DNA of 64,000 nucleotides from GCA-020343675 sp964462945 (GCA_964462945.1 CAYWZW010000013.1:16901-80900), one strand, 5' to 3'. Counted from the stretch's first letter, positions 7,559 through 16,390 are shown. A program made the numbers and translations. The notes: generated by a model from the sequence alone, not told the origin.

Positions 7559-9442
7559 ATGGAGATCCAAACGAAGGTAGGGGCGGCCCCATGTGGCCGC
7601 CCTATGAATCGGGCAACCACACAGGGTTGCCCCTACGATACCCTGTTGCTTATGGCGGCTGGAATGATGGGCTTGTTTGCGGCAACGGTCGCTGTGGCCA
7701 AGCCGCCGGCCATTCTGTCCGTTCGGGCGGAATCGGGCCAGGTCGGTCTCTACGAGAAGTTTGAGCTGCGGATCGACCTTGAGGCCGCCTATGCAAATCC
7801 TTTCGATCCGCAGGAGATTGACTTGAGGGCGGAATTCACCGCCCCCTCGGGCAAAAAATGGAACATCTGGGGCTTCTACAACCCCTCCAGTTGGGCCTCA
7901 CTCTGGATGGTGCGTTTTTCCCCGACTGAGGAAGGCACGTGGCGATACGTGGTGACAGTCACCGACGGCGGAGGCACGGCAAGCAGCCGGCCCGGTACGT
8001 TCACCGCGACAAGCTCGGCGCATCACGGCTTTGTCAAAATCGCGACAAACCAGCGGTATCTCAAGTATGACGACGGCGCCTCATACTACGGCGTCGGCTT
8101 GTGGTACAACGACGCCTACGAGCTTTTCAACGAGGGCCAGATTACCGAAGAAGGTCTCGACAATCTCAAAAAACGCGGAGCGAATTTCATCAGCTTCTTC
8201 CCGGACCCGCTGGAGACCATGGGCACCGGCTTAGGACGCTACGACCAGAACCGTTGCGGGCGGATGGACCAGCTTTTCGAATGGTGCGAGCTGCGAGACA
8301 TCCACATAAGCTGGAACAGCTGGTTTCATTCCTATATCTCGATGGCCGTCTGGGGCGGCGGAAACGCGCGCTACAGAAACAATCCTTACAGCCTCGTCAG
8401 CAGCGCGAAAGATTTTTTCGGCAGTGAGCAGGCGTGGAAATACCAGGAGAAGCTCTACCGCTACATCATCGCGCGCTGGGGATACAGCCGGGCGCTGTTC
8501 CTGTGGTTCGTCGTCGATGAGATCAACGGCACCGAGGGCTGGACCGAGGGCGACCACGCCGTCGCCGAGCAGTGGTGCCGCAAAGTCGATGCGTTTTTCA
8601 ATGAGCACGACCCGTACGGCCGGCCCACAACCGGCACACAGAGCGGCGGTCTGAGTCAGTGGTGGCCGGAAGGGTACAAAATCTTCGACATCGCCGCACG
8701 CGAAATCTACGAGGCCCAGGGCCATCCGATGCCGAAAAGCGGCAAGCTCGGCCCGAACGATGAAAATCCGCTTCAATTCAGCTACCGCAACTACGCGACC
8801 CAAACGCAGGCCCTCTGGAATGGCTTCGGCAAACCTGCGATCATCGGCGAGTGCGGCTGGGACCATACGTATTACGAGCCGGGAATGCCGGGCTACTTAG
8901 CCATGTATCACAACGCCCTCTGGGTAAGCCTGGCCAACGGCCTGTGCGCGACGCCGTTCTGGTGGGCACACTCCGACTGGCTCAACGACAGCGTCGTGAC
9001 GAACCAGATGCTCTATTTTTCGCAGTTCGTCTCGGACATTGATTTTGCCAATCTCAATCTGGTGCCCGCCGAGATTACCGCCGGCGATCCTTCGACTTCG
9101 CTCCCCTCGGCAGGCTCGGGGCCTGAGCTTGTCGAAGGCAGGATGGTGAGCCCGTCGAACCAGTGCGACGCCTGGGCGATGAAGAGCGATAAACTCATCT
9201 TCGGCTGGGTGGTTAATCCGCGTACCAGCGTGGCGAACGAATCGTTCACCATCTCCGGCCTGCCCGACGGCCCGTACGAGGTCCGATTGTACCGAACCTG
9301 GCGGGGTCGGTACATGGACGCGCAGACCGTCGAGTGCCGCAGCGGCAAGCTCAGCTTCACGATCCCGGAACTGAAAACCACCGGCGGCCACGCCCTGCAC
9401 ATCGGCAACGACGTCGCCTTCAAGATCGTCCCGAAAAACTAA
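7559..9442 (+). CDS. Secreted DUF5060/DUF4038-type glycoside hydrolase-like protein
   Basis: AAGGAG at 7544-7549, 9 bases before the ATG, supports this start. The signal peptide core is LLLMAAGMMGLFAATVAVA. An N-terminal DUF5060-like beta-sandwich (about 48-140) precedes a TIM-barrel (about 150-500) whose candidate acid/base and nucleophile are Glu321 (VVDEINGTE) and Glu431 (IIGECGW); a C-terminal beta-sandwich completes the 627 residues. The fold is typical of apiosidase- or GH5-like enzymes acting on plant or algal polysaccharides. Two repeat elements sit inside the gene. One (7576-7637) encodes most of residues 7-26 before the signal core. The other (9089-9138) encodes about 17 residues ending in GPELVEG. 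Both keep the frame. The substrate is unknown. Confidence 0.85.
   Translation: MEIQTKVGAAPCGRPMNRATTQGCPYDTLLLMAAGMMGLFAATVAVAKPPAILSVRAESGQVGLYEKFELRIDLEAAYANPFDPQEIDLRAEFTAPSGKKWNIWGFYNPSSWASLWMVRFSPTEEGTWRYVVTVTDGGGTASSRPGTFTATSSAHHGFVKIATNQRYLKYDDGASYYGVGLWYNDAYELFNEGQITEEGLDNLKKRGANFISFFPDPLETMGTGLGRYDQNRCGRMDQLFEWCELRDIHISWNSWFHSYISMAVWGGGNARYRNNPYSLVSSAKDFFGSEQAWKYQEKLYRYIIARWGYSRALFLWFVVDEINGTEGWTEGDHAVAEQWCRKVDAFFNEHDPYGRPTTGTQSGGLSQWWPEGYKIFDIAAREIYEAQGHPMPKSGKLGPNDENPLQFSYRNYATQTQALWNGFGKPAIIGECGWDHTYYEPGMPGYLAMYHNALWVSLANGLCATPFWWAHSDWLNDSVVTNQMLYFSQFVSDIDFANLNLVPAEITAGDPSTSLPSAGSGPELVEGRMVSPSNQCDAWAMKSDKLIFGWVVNPRTSVANESFTISGLPDGPYEVRLYRTWRGRYMDAQTVECRSGKLSFTIPELKTTGGHALHIGNDVAFKIVPKN
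7576..7637. repeat. REP doublet (BIME-like) inside the N-terminus of the DUF5060 gene
   Basis: Two hairpins lie back to back: GGGGCGGCCCC-ATGT-GGCCGCCC and GGGCAACC-ACACA-GGGTTGCCCC. The outer ends GTAGGGGC and GCCCCTAC are inverted. The element lies between the start codon and the hydrophobic signal core and is translated. Confidence 0.8.
9089..9138. repeat. REP-like palindrome (CCTTCGAC/GTCGAAGG ends) inside the DUF5060 gene
   Basis: This 50-bp element has 8-bp inverted ends and an inner hairpin. It is read in frame as DPSTSLPSAGSGPELVEG, between the barrel and the C-terminal sandwich. Related copies lie at 14091-14127 and 58267-58305. Confidence 0.8.
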
Positions 9443-9817
9443 TATAAGTCATCGCCACGAATTAACACGAATGCACTTGGCGCGGCCTCGGGCTTTGCCC
9501 TCGGCCGCAACCAAAAAGTTCGTCTGACGGAAAAGCTTCGTAACATGCTGCATATACAGAAGTTACAAACGGTCAAAACGAAAATCGAGCATAAAAAACA
9601 ACGTTTTGAAAGATAGTATTACGAATAACGGCGGCCACAGATTTCACAGATTACGCGGATTCTTCAACTTGGATACCTGTCCGGCACTCCTCACGACGGA
9701 TTGGATACTCATTATTCGATATTCGATATTCACTGCGTTCGATACTGGATGCTCCATTGCCTGATCCCCTGATTTCCCGATGGCCTTGTACCCTTTGGCT
9801 GCCAATTAACAGATTCT
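9443..9817. other. Convergent intergenic region holding one copy of the 147-bp repeat
   Basis: No gene is visible. After the stop at 9442 come a short stretch of low-complexity words (GCCACGAATTAACACGAATG), the 147-bp repeat, then AT-rich sequence with direct GATATTCGATATTC motifs near 9715-9730. Genes on both sides point inward. Confidence 0.7.
9475..9621. repeat. 147-bp perfect direct repeat, copy 1
   Basis: It is identical over 147 bases to 46930-47076 and in the same orientation. It opens with a GC-rich hairpin (GCGGCCTCGGGC-TTT-GCCCTCGGCCGC, with two internal mismatches) and continues with an AT-rich tail containing AAAAC-AAC-GTTTT. The two ends are not inverted repeats of each other, and no open reading frame is evident. 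Confidence 0.95.
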
Positions 9818-12223
9818 CTAATTCACCGATTTACTGGCCTCGGCTGTGCCGCCGTAGGCGCCCATATTGATTCTGCCGCCGTTGGGCTGCGGCTCATCCC
9901 CGACAGGACTACTCGGATCGCCGGCGTCAATACACGGGCTTGTTATCCCGTCAATGACCCAAGTTTCGCTGGCTGGGTTCCACCTGCCGCCGTGGGATTT
10001 TAGATGGTAATCGCCGTTCGCGGCGTCAGCGAACAACGGGTCTGCAGCAATGTTACCTTCGCCTGTGAAACCGCGCTTGATGTTGCAGTAGGTCGCGGAT
10101 ATCGTGCCGGCGCCAATGTGTACTTCCGCCGGAGTGTTATTCCAGAGGATGCAATTGGTCAAAGTAAGGGCGCCGCCTTGGTTGTGTATCCCGCCGCCAG
10201 AAGTCGTCGAGTTATTTGTGAAGGTGCAATTGACCACCAGGGTGTTGGATGAGTCGTATAGACCGCCGCCACTTTCCGCCGAGTTGCCGCTGAATATGCA
10301 GTTGGTCACCTTCGGACTGCCGCCTTGGTTTGAAAATCCGCCGCCGCCTTTGACTGCATTGTTGCCTTTCAAGACGCACTTGCTGATGTTCGGGCTGCTG
10401 TTGTTAGTGCAGCTTATCCCGCCGCCGTAGTAGCCGTACGCGTTCGTGATTGTCAGACCAGCCAAAACTGATTGAGCCGACTCGGCTCTGTAAAACACGA
10501 ATCCTTGATGTCGCTCGGCTTGAGTCCCCTGACAATCAATTACCGTTGCGGCCACAACCTGAGAGTCGCTCGGATCAATGCTGCGTGCCGTGATGCGTTT
10601 GCCTCTGAAGCTTATGTCGCGGTTCCCATCGCCGGTATAGGTGCCGGGGAGGACAACCACGCTATCCGTTTCGGATGCCGCATCGATGGCCTGCTGTATG
10701 CTGTCAAAAGGATGCTCGGCGGAGCCGTCCTCCAATGGATCACTTGTTAAAGGGTCGCCGGGGCCAGCATCGTTGGGTGCGTCCTCATCGACAAATATGC
10801 GCAGGTCTGTGAACAGGTATTCGCTCAGAACGATCAGGTCCTGAACGTCTACGATACCATTGCCTAATGGCGACGGACCAATATCGCACAACGGGTAGTT
10901 CTCGCCCCAGTGGTCAACCATGAGGCATACGTCGGCGGCATCGACAACGCCGTCGCCATTGAAGTCACAGATCGGTATGAGCGATGCCTGCCAGTTATCC
11001 CAGGTGCCGGTGGTTAAGGTTGTGAAGTACAGCGTCGAACCATCTATCGAGATGCGCGGTATTATTTCATGTGCGGACCCATTAACCTGGGATCCAAGAT
11101 TCACCGGCGCTTCCCAAGGGGCAGAAATACTCGCGCGCCTTGTCATCCACATGTCCGCGCCGCCATGCCCACCCGGCCGGGGCGTCCCATCCAGCAGGTC
11201 GGAGAATAGGAGCACCCGCCCATCGGGCGAAAGGGAGGCGCTCACCTCATTGTATGCGCTGTTCACCACGGGTCCAAAATTGACCGGCTCGCCCCAGGGA
11301 TCGTTTTTTGTGGACCGTCTCGTCACGTAGATGTCGCCAGCGCCATATCCGCCGGTGCGCCAGGAGCTAAAATAGAGCTCCAGGCCGTCCGCCGATATCC
11401 AGGGGACACCGTCAGAAGCAGAGCTGTTAATACCCAGACCCATATTCAGCGCCTGGCCCCACGGGTCGGAGACGGTTGCCCTCCTCGTCACCCATATATC
11501 GTGGGGACCCGACGAATTGCTGCCGGGACCAGAATAAAAGAAAAGCAACAGGCCGTCAGCCGAGATGGCCGGCCATTCCTCAAAGTTCGAGCTGTTGACC
11601 GTCGAGCCGAGATTCACCGGTGCACCCCAGGGGTCGGAGAGGGTTGCCCGCGTCGTCACCCATAGGTCCTGACTGCCGCTCCCTCCGGCCCGATTGGAAA
11701 CGAAGTAGAGCGATAGGCCGTCGGCTGAGATGCTCGGATGATCGTCCCCAGTTGCACTGTTGACCGTCGGCCCAAGATTCACGGGGATACCCCACACTCC
11801 ACCTTTTGTTGCCCGTGTCGTAACCCATGTGTCATAACTACCGAACCCACCGGCCCGGTTGGAAGCGAAGTAGAGCGACAGGCCATCGGCCGAAATAGAC
11901 CCGGGGCCATCGTCGCTCGGGGTGTTCACGGTCGGCCCGAGATTCTCCGGGGGACCCCAGTCGGCGTCTGTTGTGAGACGTGTCGCTACCCATAAGTCCC
12001 AGCCGCCCCGCCCGCCGGGCCGATTGGAACTGAAATAGAGGGTACAACCGTCGGCCGAGATATTCGTCCCAGCATCGATAGACGAACTGTTGATGTTCGG
12101 CCCGAGATTCTGCGGCTGGCCGAAGGTGAAATCCGCCCTGGCATTTCGGACGCCGCCAGTCAGAACGACCGCGAGAAACCCGACCCATACCAACGTCCTC
12201 TTGAAATCACCAAAGCGTCCCAT
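9818..12223 (-). CDS. Secreted PD40 beta-propeller, dockerin-like and right-handed beta-helix protein
   Basis: This 801-residue protein has a signal peptide (to about residue 30, ending ARADF). Seven PD40/TolB-type repeats follow (each near NLGPTVNS...ISADGLSLYFxSNRxGG...DLWVTTRAT). Next come a dockerin-like pair of calcium loops (DFNGDGVVDAADVCLMVDHW and a second VDVQDL loop) and then a parallel beta-helix with GGG-rich turns. The C-terminus PCIDAGDP...GGRINMGAYGGT is common on planctomycete surface proteins. GGAAGGTGG precedes the ATG. It starts 30 bases after a related PD40 gene and is probably in its operon. It probably serves in surface binding or scaffolding; no catalytic residues are apparent. 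Confidence 0.85.
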   Translation of the reverse strand: MGRFGDFKRTLVWVGFLAVVLTGGVRNARADFTFGQPQNLGPNINSSSIDAGTNISADGCTLYFSSNRPGGRGGWDLWVATRLTTDADWGPPENLGPTVNTPSDDGPGSISADGLSLYFASNRAGGFGSYDTWVTTRATKGGVWGIPVNLGPTVNSATGDDHPSISADGLSLYFVSNRAGGSGSQDLWVTTRATLSDPWGAPVNLGSTVNSSNFEEWPAISADGLLLFFYSGPGSNSSGPHDIWVTRRATVSDPWGQALNMGLGINSSASDGVPWISADGLELYFSSWRTGGYGAGDIYVTRRSTKNDPWGEPVNFGPVVNSAYNEVSASLSPDGRVLLFSDLLDGTPRPGGHGGADMWMTRRASISAPWEAPVNLGSQVNGSAHEIIPRISIDGSTLYFTTLTTGTWDNWQASLIPICDFNGDGVVDAADVCLMVDHWGENYPLCDIGPSPLGNGIVDVQDLIVLSEYLFTDLRIFVDEDAPNDAGPGDPLTSDPLEDGSAEHPFDSIQQAIDAASETDSVVVLPGTYTGDGNRDISFRGKRITARSIDPSDSQVVAATVIDCQGTQAERHQGFVFYRAESAQSVLAGLTITNAYGYYGGGISCTNNSSPNISKCVLKGNNAVKGGGGFSNQGGSPKVTNCIFSGNSAESGGGLYDSSNTLVVNCTFTNNSTTSGGGIHNQGGALTLTNCILWNNTPAEVHIGAGTISATYCNIKRGFTGEGNIAADPLFADAANGDYHLKSHGGRWNPASETWVIDGITSPCIDAGDPSSPVGDEPQPNGGRINMGAYGGTAEASKSVN

Positions 12224-12253
12224 TTTCCACCTTCCTTTCTGTTTGTCAGCAAC

Positions 12254-13969
12254 CTATTGGGCCATCGCCTTGACTTTGTCGGTGCTCAGGGCTGCGTCGT
12301 AGATACGGACGTCGTCGATCAGGCCGGAGAAGAAGGTTGACGCGCCAAGGGCCTTGTCGGCGCCGAAATACAAGCCGCCATCTGAAGAAGGCAGCTTAAC
12401 GGTCTGGGTATCACAAGCCACTCTCATTCCATCGGCATATAGCTCTCTGGCTTGGTACTCCGACACGACGAGGCCGACATGGTGCCACTCGCCATTGGTG
12501 ATGACGGCATCCGAAACCATCGGCGGCGTGGGTCCCCGTTGCCCCGGAGACCGTAATCCGGTCATCAGCTTTCCTTCCAGCGTATCGGCGCCAAGCCAGG
12601 TTTCTCCAGTCCCATTCGGGCCGTCTGTTTGAGATATAATCGCCTGTCCGGGCGCACCGCCTTTGATCCAGGCCAAGACGCTGAACGGCCCGGCTGCCGG
12701 GTCCAACACGAACGCGGTGCTGACGTAGTCATCGATACCGTCGAACGCCAGCGCTCCGGCTTTCTTGCCTCCAGCCGGCTGCCATTGCGGCTCGCCATAA
12801 ACCGTGCCGTGATTGTCTCCGGCTCTGTCTTCGGCAACACTGCCTTCGGTCTCGTCGAATTTCCAACATGCGCGAATGTCAAAGGGCAGGAATTCAAATT
12901 CTTGTCCCCAGTAGTTCATCAGGACCTCTAAGTCCGCCCTATCTACCACACCATCGCCCCACGGCATGGGGCCGATATCGCACAGCGGGTAGTTCTGGTC
13001 CCAATGCTCGATGAGTATCAGGAGGTCTTTGATATCCGCCTTTCCGTCGTAGTTGAAGTCAACGATGCGGATGATTGGTGCCCACAACAGGTCGCCCGAG
13101 CCAGACCGAAGGGAAACGAAGTAGAGAGTAGAACCATGGGCCGACACGCTCGGGCCAAAGTCCATAGACGGACTATTGATAGCCGGCCCAAGATTTATGG
13201 GGGGGCTCCATGGGTCCTTTGTGGTTGCCCGCCTCGCCACATATAGGTCCGAACTACCATACCCGCCGGGCCGCTGGGAGGGAAAGAAGAGTGCCAAGCC
13301 GTCAGGCGAAATGCTGGGGTCACCCTCACTATCCGAGGTGTTTACAGTTGGCCCAAGGTTCACAGGCGTGGTCCAGGGGTCATTTTTCGTTGCCCGGCTT
13401 GTAAACCATAGATCGTTACCGCCCAACCCGCCAGCCCGATCGGACATCAAGAAAAGAACCAGGCCGTCGGCTGAGATGTTTGGGTACGCGTCATAAGACG
13501 AGGCGTTCACAATCGGGCCAAGATTCACCGGCATGCCCCACGGATCGGAGTCGGTTGCTCGCGTCGTTACCCATATGTCCGAGTCACCTGAGCCACCTGG
13601 ACGGTCAGAGTCGAAAAACAGCGTCAGGGCGTCGGCCGAGATGGCCGGTCCGGAGTCTCGATATGAAGTGTTCACTGGTGGCCCAACATTCTCCAGCGTG
13701 GTCCAGTCCTCGTCTGTCGTTGCCCGTGTTGCGACCCATATGTCGCGATTACCATACCCGCCCGATCGCTCAGAATAGAAGAAGAGCGACAACCCGTCGG
13801 CAGAGATGCTCGGATGAGCGTCTAGGGCCGGACTGTTGATCGTCGGGCCGAGATTGACGGGCTGGCCGAAGGTAAAATCACCGTAGACTTTTCCACCACC
13901 GCCAGCCAAGATTGCGGCCACAAATCCAAATAACACTAACCTGATTCTGTAACCATTTAACCATTTCAT
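12254..13969 (-). CDS. Secreted PD40, dockerin-like and LamG domain protein
   Basis: The start at 13969 has GGAAGG just upstream and gives a signal peptide (MKWLNGYRIRLVLFGFVAAILAGG); reading further upstream would enter repeat DNA. The 571 residues contain five PD40 repeats (about 35-300), a dockerin-like calcium-loop pair (VDFNYDGKADIKDLLILIEHW...DGVVDRADLEVLMNYW), and a C-terminal LamG/concanavalin-like domain (about 365-571). The LamG part closely resembles that fused to the dienelactone hydrolase at 18678-20165. A strong promoter lies at 14208-14236. The probable role is carbohydrate or protein binding at the cell surface. Confidence 0.85.
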   Translation of the reverse strand: MKWLNGYRIRLVLFGFVAAILAGGGGKVYGDFTFGQPVNLGPTINSPALDAHPSISADGLSLFFYSERSGGYGNRDIWVATRATTDEDWTTLENVGPPVNTSYRDSGPAISADALTLFFDSDRPGGSGDSDIWVTTRATDSDPWGMPVNLGPIVNASSYDAYPNISADGLVLFLMSDRAGGLGGNDLWFTSRATKNDPWTTPVNLGPTVNTSDSEGDPSISPDGLALFFPSQRPGGYGSSDLYVARRATTKDPWSPPINLGPAINSPSMDFGPSVSAHGSTLYFVSLRSGSGDLLWAPIIRIVDFNYDGKADIKDLLILIEHWDQNYPLCDIGPMPWGDGVVDRADLEVLMNYWGQEFEFLPFDIRACWKFDETEGSVAEDRAGDNHGTVYGEPQWQPAGGKKAGALAFDGIDDYVSTAFVLDPAAGPFSVLAWIKGGAPGQAIISQTDGPNGTGETWLGADTLEGKLMTGLRSPGQRGPTPPMVSDAVITNGEWHHVGLVVSEYQARELYADGMRVACDTQTVKLPSSDGGLYFGADKALGASTFFSGLIDDVRIYDAALSTDKVKAMAQ

Positions 13970-14090
13970 TTTACACCTTCCTTCTTTCTGCTCTTTGAGC
14001 AAGACTGTTGCACTATGGAATGATCTCGACTTTCTTGGATTTGATGCGTCCGCCATTTTTTGATCCTCCTTCCCCCGCGTTTTTGGCAAC

Positions 14091-14127
14091 CCCTCGACAG
14101 GCTCGGGGTGGTGAGCCTGTCGAACCC
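14091..14127. repeat. REP-like palindrome (CCTCGACAGGCTC family) in the 5' leader of the PD40 operon
   Basis: CTCGACAGGCTC and GAGCCTGTCGAA pair around GGGGTGGT. It lies in the transcribed leader between the promoter at 14208-14236 and the start at 13969, so it may form an mRNA hairpin. Confidence 0.75.
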
Positions 14128-14207
14128 ACTGCTCAAGACCCCGCGTCGCACACGTACGTCTTGCCAAGAAGGTGTTAGATAAGAAAGCCTCGCGCGGTTC
14201 TTATGAG

Positions 14208-14236
14208 AGTATATGGCACATAGACAATCTTGTCAA
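14208..14236 (-). promoter_or_regulatory. Sigma-70-type promoter for the PD40 operon
   Basis: On the minus strand TTGACA (14231-14236) and TATACT (14208-14213) are separated by 17 bases, close to consensus. The implied leader to the ATG at 13969 is about 230 bases and includes the REP element. Confidence 0.7.
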
Positions 14237-14283
14237 TTGCGGTAACTACGTATTTTTGCAGGCAGGCGGATGTTTGGGCGGGT

Positions 14284-14298
14284 AAAATCGGCGATTTT
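14284..14298. promoter_or_regulatory. Palindrome AAAATCGGCGATTTT, candidate operator
   Basis: A perfect 7+1+7 palindrome lies in the divergent region between the PD40 and PAS genes. A one-base-longer version occurs next to the pilin promoter at 30968-30984. Confidence 0.45.
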
Positions 14299-14376
14299 GC
14301 TGCGGAATCGAGGCTGGCGAAATGGGCTCTACAATACCGGGATTTTTCTTGAAAAGGGCCTGGTGATTTTGGCCGA

Positions 14377-15243
14377 ATGTGTTTAAGTATGGAAGATATT
14401 CTTGCCACACATAAACAGGTTGAACACACGCTGCGATACTTGGCGGCGATCGCTGAGCAGGCAGACGAGGGTGTTGCCGTGTTCGATCCGGCGGGGGTCG
14501 TTCTGTTCGTCAACCTCGCGTGGGCCGGGATGCACGGGTATCGGACGACCAACGAGCTGGTCGGCCGGCCGATGAGTGTGTTTCATGCCGAAGGACAAAT
14601 GCAAGCCCGCCTAACGTCTGGCAGGCAAGCTGATGTGATTGCCTTCATTGAAGAAGCCAAACGCACAGGCCAGATGATCGGCCTGGTCGAACACGTCAAG
14701 AGCGACGGAACGCCGTTCTCAACGCAGACGAAAGTAATCGTCGTCAAGGACGAGGCCGGCAGAGCGACCGGACTTATCGCCTTTGCCACAGATATCACCC
14801 AACGCCTGCAGGTAGAAGAGATGTTAAGGGAGAACACCAGACGAGCGGCACAGTTGCGGGAGCAGACGGCCCGGCTCCAAAAGCTGTTGGCCGGGTGTCG
14901 AGACGTGGAAGAATCCCTGGCAAAGCAAGCCGCCGAGCTTGAAGCCGACAGCCAGGAGCTTCGACAGAGGATCGCTGAGTGGGCGCAGCCGCAGCAGATG
15001 CCCCGGCAATGCGCCGATCCGCTTTCACAACAGACCTGCCCGACAGACGGCAGGCGGGAGCCCAAGTCAGCGGCTCCGTGTGTGCCGCCCAGCCGCGAGA
15101 AGACCGAGCACAAGCAGGCCAAAGAAGTGCTCAAAAACGGCCCCGAGCGGACGCCGAGGTCGCAAGCCCGCCGGTGCCCGCTTGACACCGAAGAGCTCCG
15201 GAAGATCGCTGAGCTGGGCCGGCGTTTAGCGGGCCTGTGCTGA
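14377..15243 (+). CDS. PAS-domain protein with coiled coil, no output domain
   Basis: One PAS domain spans about residues 15-145 (AIAEQADEGVAVFDPAGVVLFVNLAWAGMHGY... through VVKDEAGRATGLIAFATDITQRLQ, the usual PAC ending). It is followed by a charged heptad-rich coiled coil (about 148-215) and a basic, low-complexity tail. No kinase, cyclase or DNA-binding domain is present, so it may be a truncated sensor or an adaptor that dimerises with another protein. Start choice is uncertain: ATG 14377 or 14389, neither with a good ribosome site. A 24-bp palindromic repeat at 15035-15058 is read within the tail (CPTDGRRE). Confidence 0.75.
   Translation: MCLSMEDILATHKQVEHTLRYLAAIAEQADEGVAVFDPAGVVLFVNLAWAGMHGYRTTNELVGRPMSVFHAEGQMQARLTSGRQADVIAFIEEAKRTGQMIGLVEHVKSDGTPFSTQTKVIVVKDEAGRATGLIAFATDITQRLQVEEMLRENTRRAAQLREQTARLQKLLAGCRDVEESLAKQAAELEADSQELRQRIAEWAQPQQMPRQCADPLSQQTCPTDGRREPKSAAPCVPPSREKTEHKQAKEVLKNGPERTPRSQARRCPLDTEELRKIAELGRRLAGLC
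15035..15058. repeat. Palindromic micro-element, class C, inside PAS gene
   Basis: CCTGCCCGACAGACGG followed by CAGGCGGG forms a 24-bp unit. Near-identical units occur at 46732-46755 (reverse) and 50695-50718. No flanking direct repeats are seen here. Confidence 0.7.
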
Positions 15244-15457
15244 CGAAGGTCCAATTCATCGAGAATCACCTCTGCGGCAATTCCCCTGGCGTTTCAGGCT
15301 GATGATTATCAACGGGGTCTGCCGATATACAGCAAATAGGGGCGTGCACTGCTCTGCAAAGCACGAGCTACGGCTCTAAAAGGAAGATTTTAGACGGGAT
15401 TTACAGGATTATCCTGTTATCCTGTCAAGAAAATGGTTTTCTCGAGGAGTCCGAGAG

Positions 15458-15595
15458 ATGGTTAGAAGAATGTTTCTGGTAATTGCTTTGACGCTTGTGA
15501 TGTTTTCGCTGATGGGCTGCCAGACTGTCCAGGGTATAGGCCGGGACATTACCACGGCCGGTGAAGCGGGCGAAAGGGCCCTGGAAAAACCATAG
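15458..15595 (+). CDS. Entericidin-like small lipoprotein (45 aa)
   Basis: An ATG 8 bases after GAGGAG (15444-15449) opens a 45-codon frame. The product has a basic start, a hydrophobic core and a lipobox (SLMGC, lipidated Cys21), followed by TVQGIGRDITTAGEAGERALEKP. The pattern C-x-T-x-x-G-x-G-x-DI-x-x-x-G-E-A is the signature of entericidin A/B family lipoproteins, which are small outer-membrane or cell-envelope lipoproteins. It stands alone between the PAS and NUDIX genes. Confidence 0.85.
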   Translation: MVRRMFLVIALTLVMFSLMGCQTVQGIGRDITTAGEAGERALEKP

Positions 15596-15680
15596 CGCTC
15601 CGTCCTCACAGCTTTGGAGCGTTGGCGCCTGCGCCGCCGAGTGCCGCGTCCTGCAAACCTCACCGGGAAAGATAAAACAC

Positions 15681-16301
15681 ATGGAACCCGCCTGGCTCAA
15701 ATGGGCAAAACAACTGGCGGCCATCTCGCAAAACGGCCTGACCTACGCCGAGAACCCTTACGATATCGAACGGTATGAAAAAGTGCGGGAAATCGCCGCC
15801 CAGATGATGTCAGCCCGGTCGGACCTCGACACCCAGGACCTGCTGGCGATTTTCGCCAGAGAAGACGGCTATGCCACGCCGAAAGTCGATGTCCGAGGTG
15901 TCGTCTTCCGCGACGGAAAAATCCTGCTGGTTAAGGAGAGAATGGACGACCGCTGGACCCTTCCGGGGGGCTGGGCCGATCCCGGCCAGTCGCCTTCCGA
16001 GAGCGTCGTCCGGGAAGTCCTCGAAGAGTCCGGCTACGAAACGCGGGCGCGCCGGCTTCTGGCAGTGTACGACCGCAGCAAGCATCCCCACGAGCCGCTG
16101 GTTCTGTTCCACATTTACAAACTCTTTTTCCTGTGCGAAATCATCGGCGGCTCGCCGAAAACGAGCTACGAAACGACGGCCGTCGATTTCTTTGCCGAGG
16201 ACGAAATTCCGGAGCTATCCATCTCCCGCACTTTGCCTTCCCAAATCGCCCGGATGTTCGAGCACTATCGTAATCCGGATGTGCCCACCGATTTTGACTG
16301 A
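15681..16301 (+). CDS. NUDIX hydrolase with N-terminal NUDIX-associated domain
   Basis: The ATG at 15681 follows GGGAAAG and the product is 206 residues. An N-terminal helical region (about 1-65, MEPAWLKWAKQLAAISQNGLTYAENPYDIERYEKVREIAAQM) is the accessory domain found on ADP-ribose pyrophosphatase-like NUDIX enzymes. The NUDIX box lies at about 97-119 (GGWADPGQSPSESVVREVLEESGY). It likely hydrolyses ADP-ribose or a related nucleotide sugar in the cytoplasm. The sulfatase maturase follows 89 bases downstream on the same strand. Confidence 0.88.
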   Translation: MEPAWLKWAKQLAAISQNGLTYAENPYDIERYEKVREIAAQMMSARSDLDTQDLLAIFAREDGYATPKVDVRGVVFRDGKILLVKERMDDRWTLPGGWADPGQSPSESVVREVLEESGYETRARRLLAVYDRSKHPHEPLVLFHIYKLFFLCEIIGGSPKTSYETTAVDFFAEDEIPELSISRTLPSQIARMFEHYRNPDVPTDFD

Positions 16302-16390
16302 CTGGCGTGTTTCTCTTGAATTCAGCCCGCAAAAACTGTATCCTCTTTATGGTTGGTGCTGATCACTCTGAAAATGGTTTGAACACGAAT

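Noticed and set aside
9475..9621. 147-bp repeat as a classical MITE or IS remnant
   Set aside because: Its ends are not inverted repeats and no target duplication is visible, so I list it only as a repeat of unknown type.
12013..12030. GCCCGCCGGGC as another micro-insertion
   Set aside because: It lacks the 7-8 base loop, and the surrounding PD40 repeat explains the GC-rich codons.
16307..16390. Upstream GTG start for the sulfatase maturase
   Set aside because: The extra 28 residues have no similarity to the family N-terminus and there is no ribosome site. ATG 16391 matches the conserved beginning.
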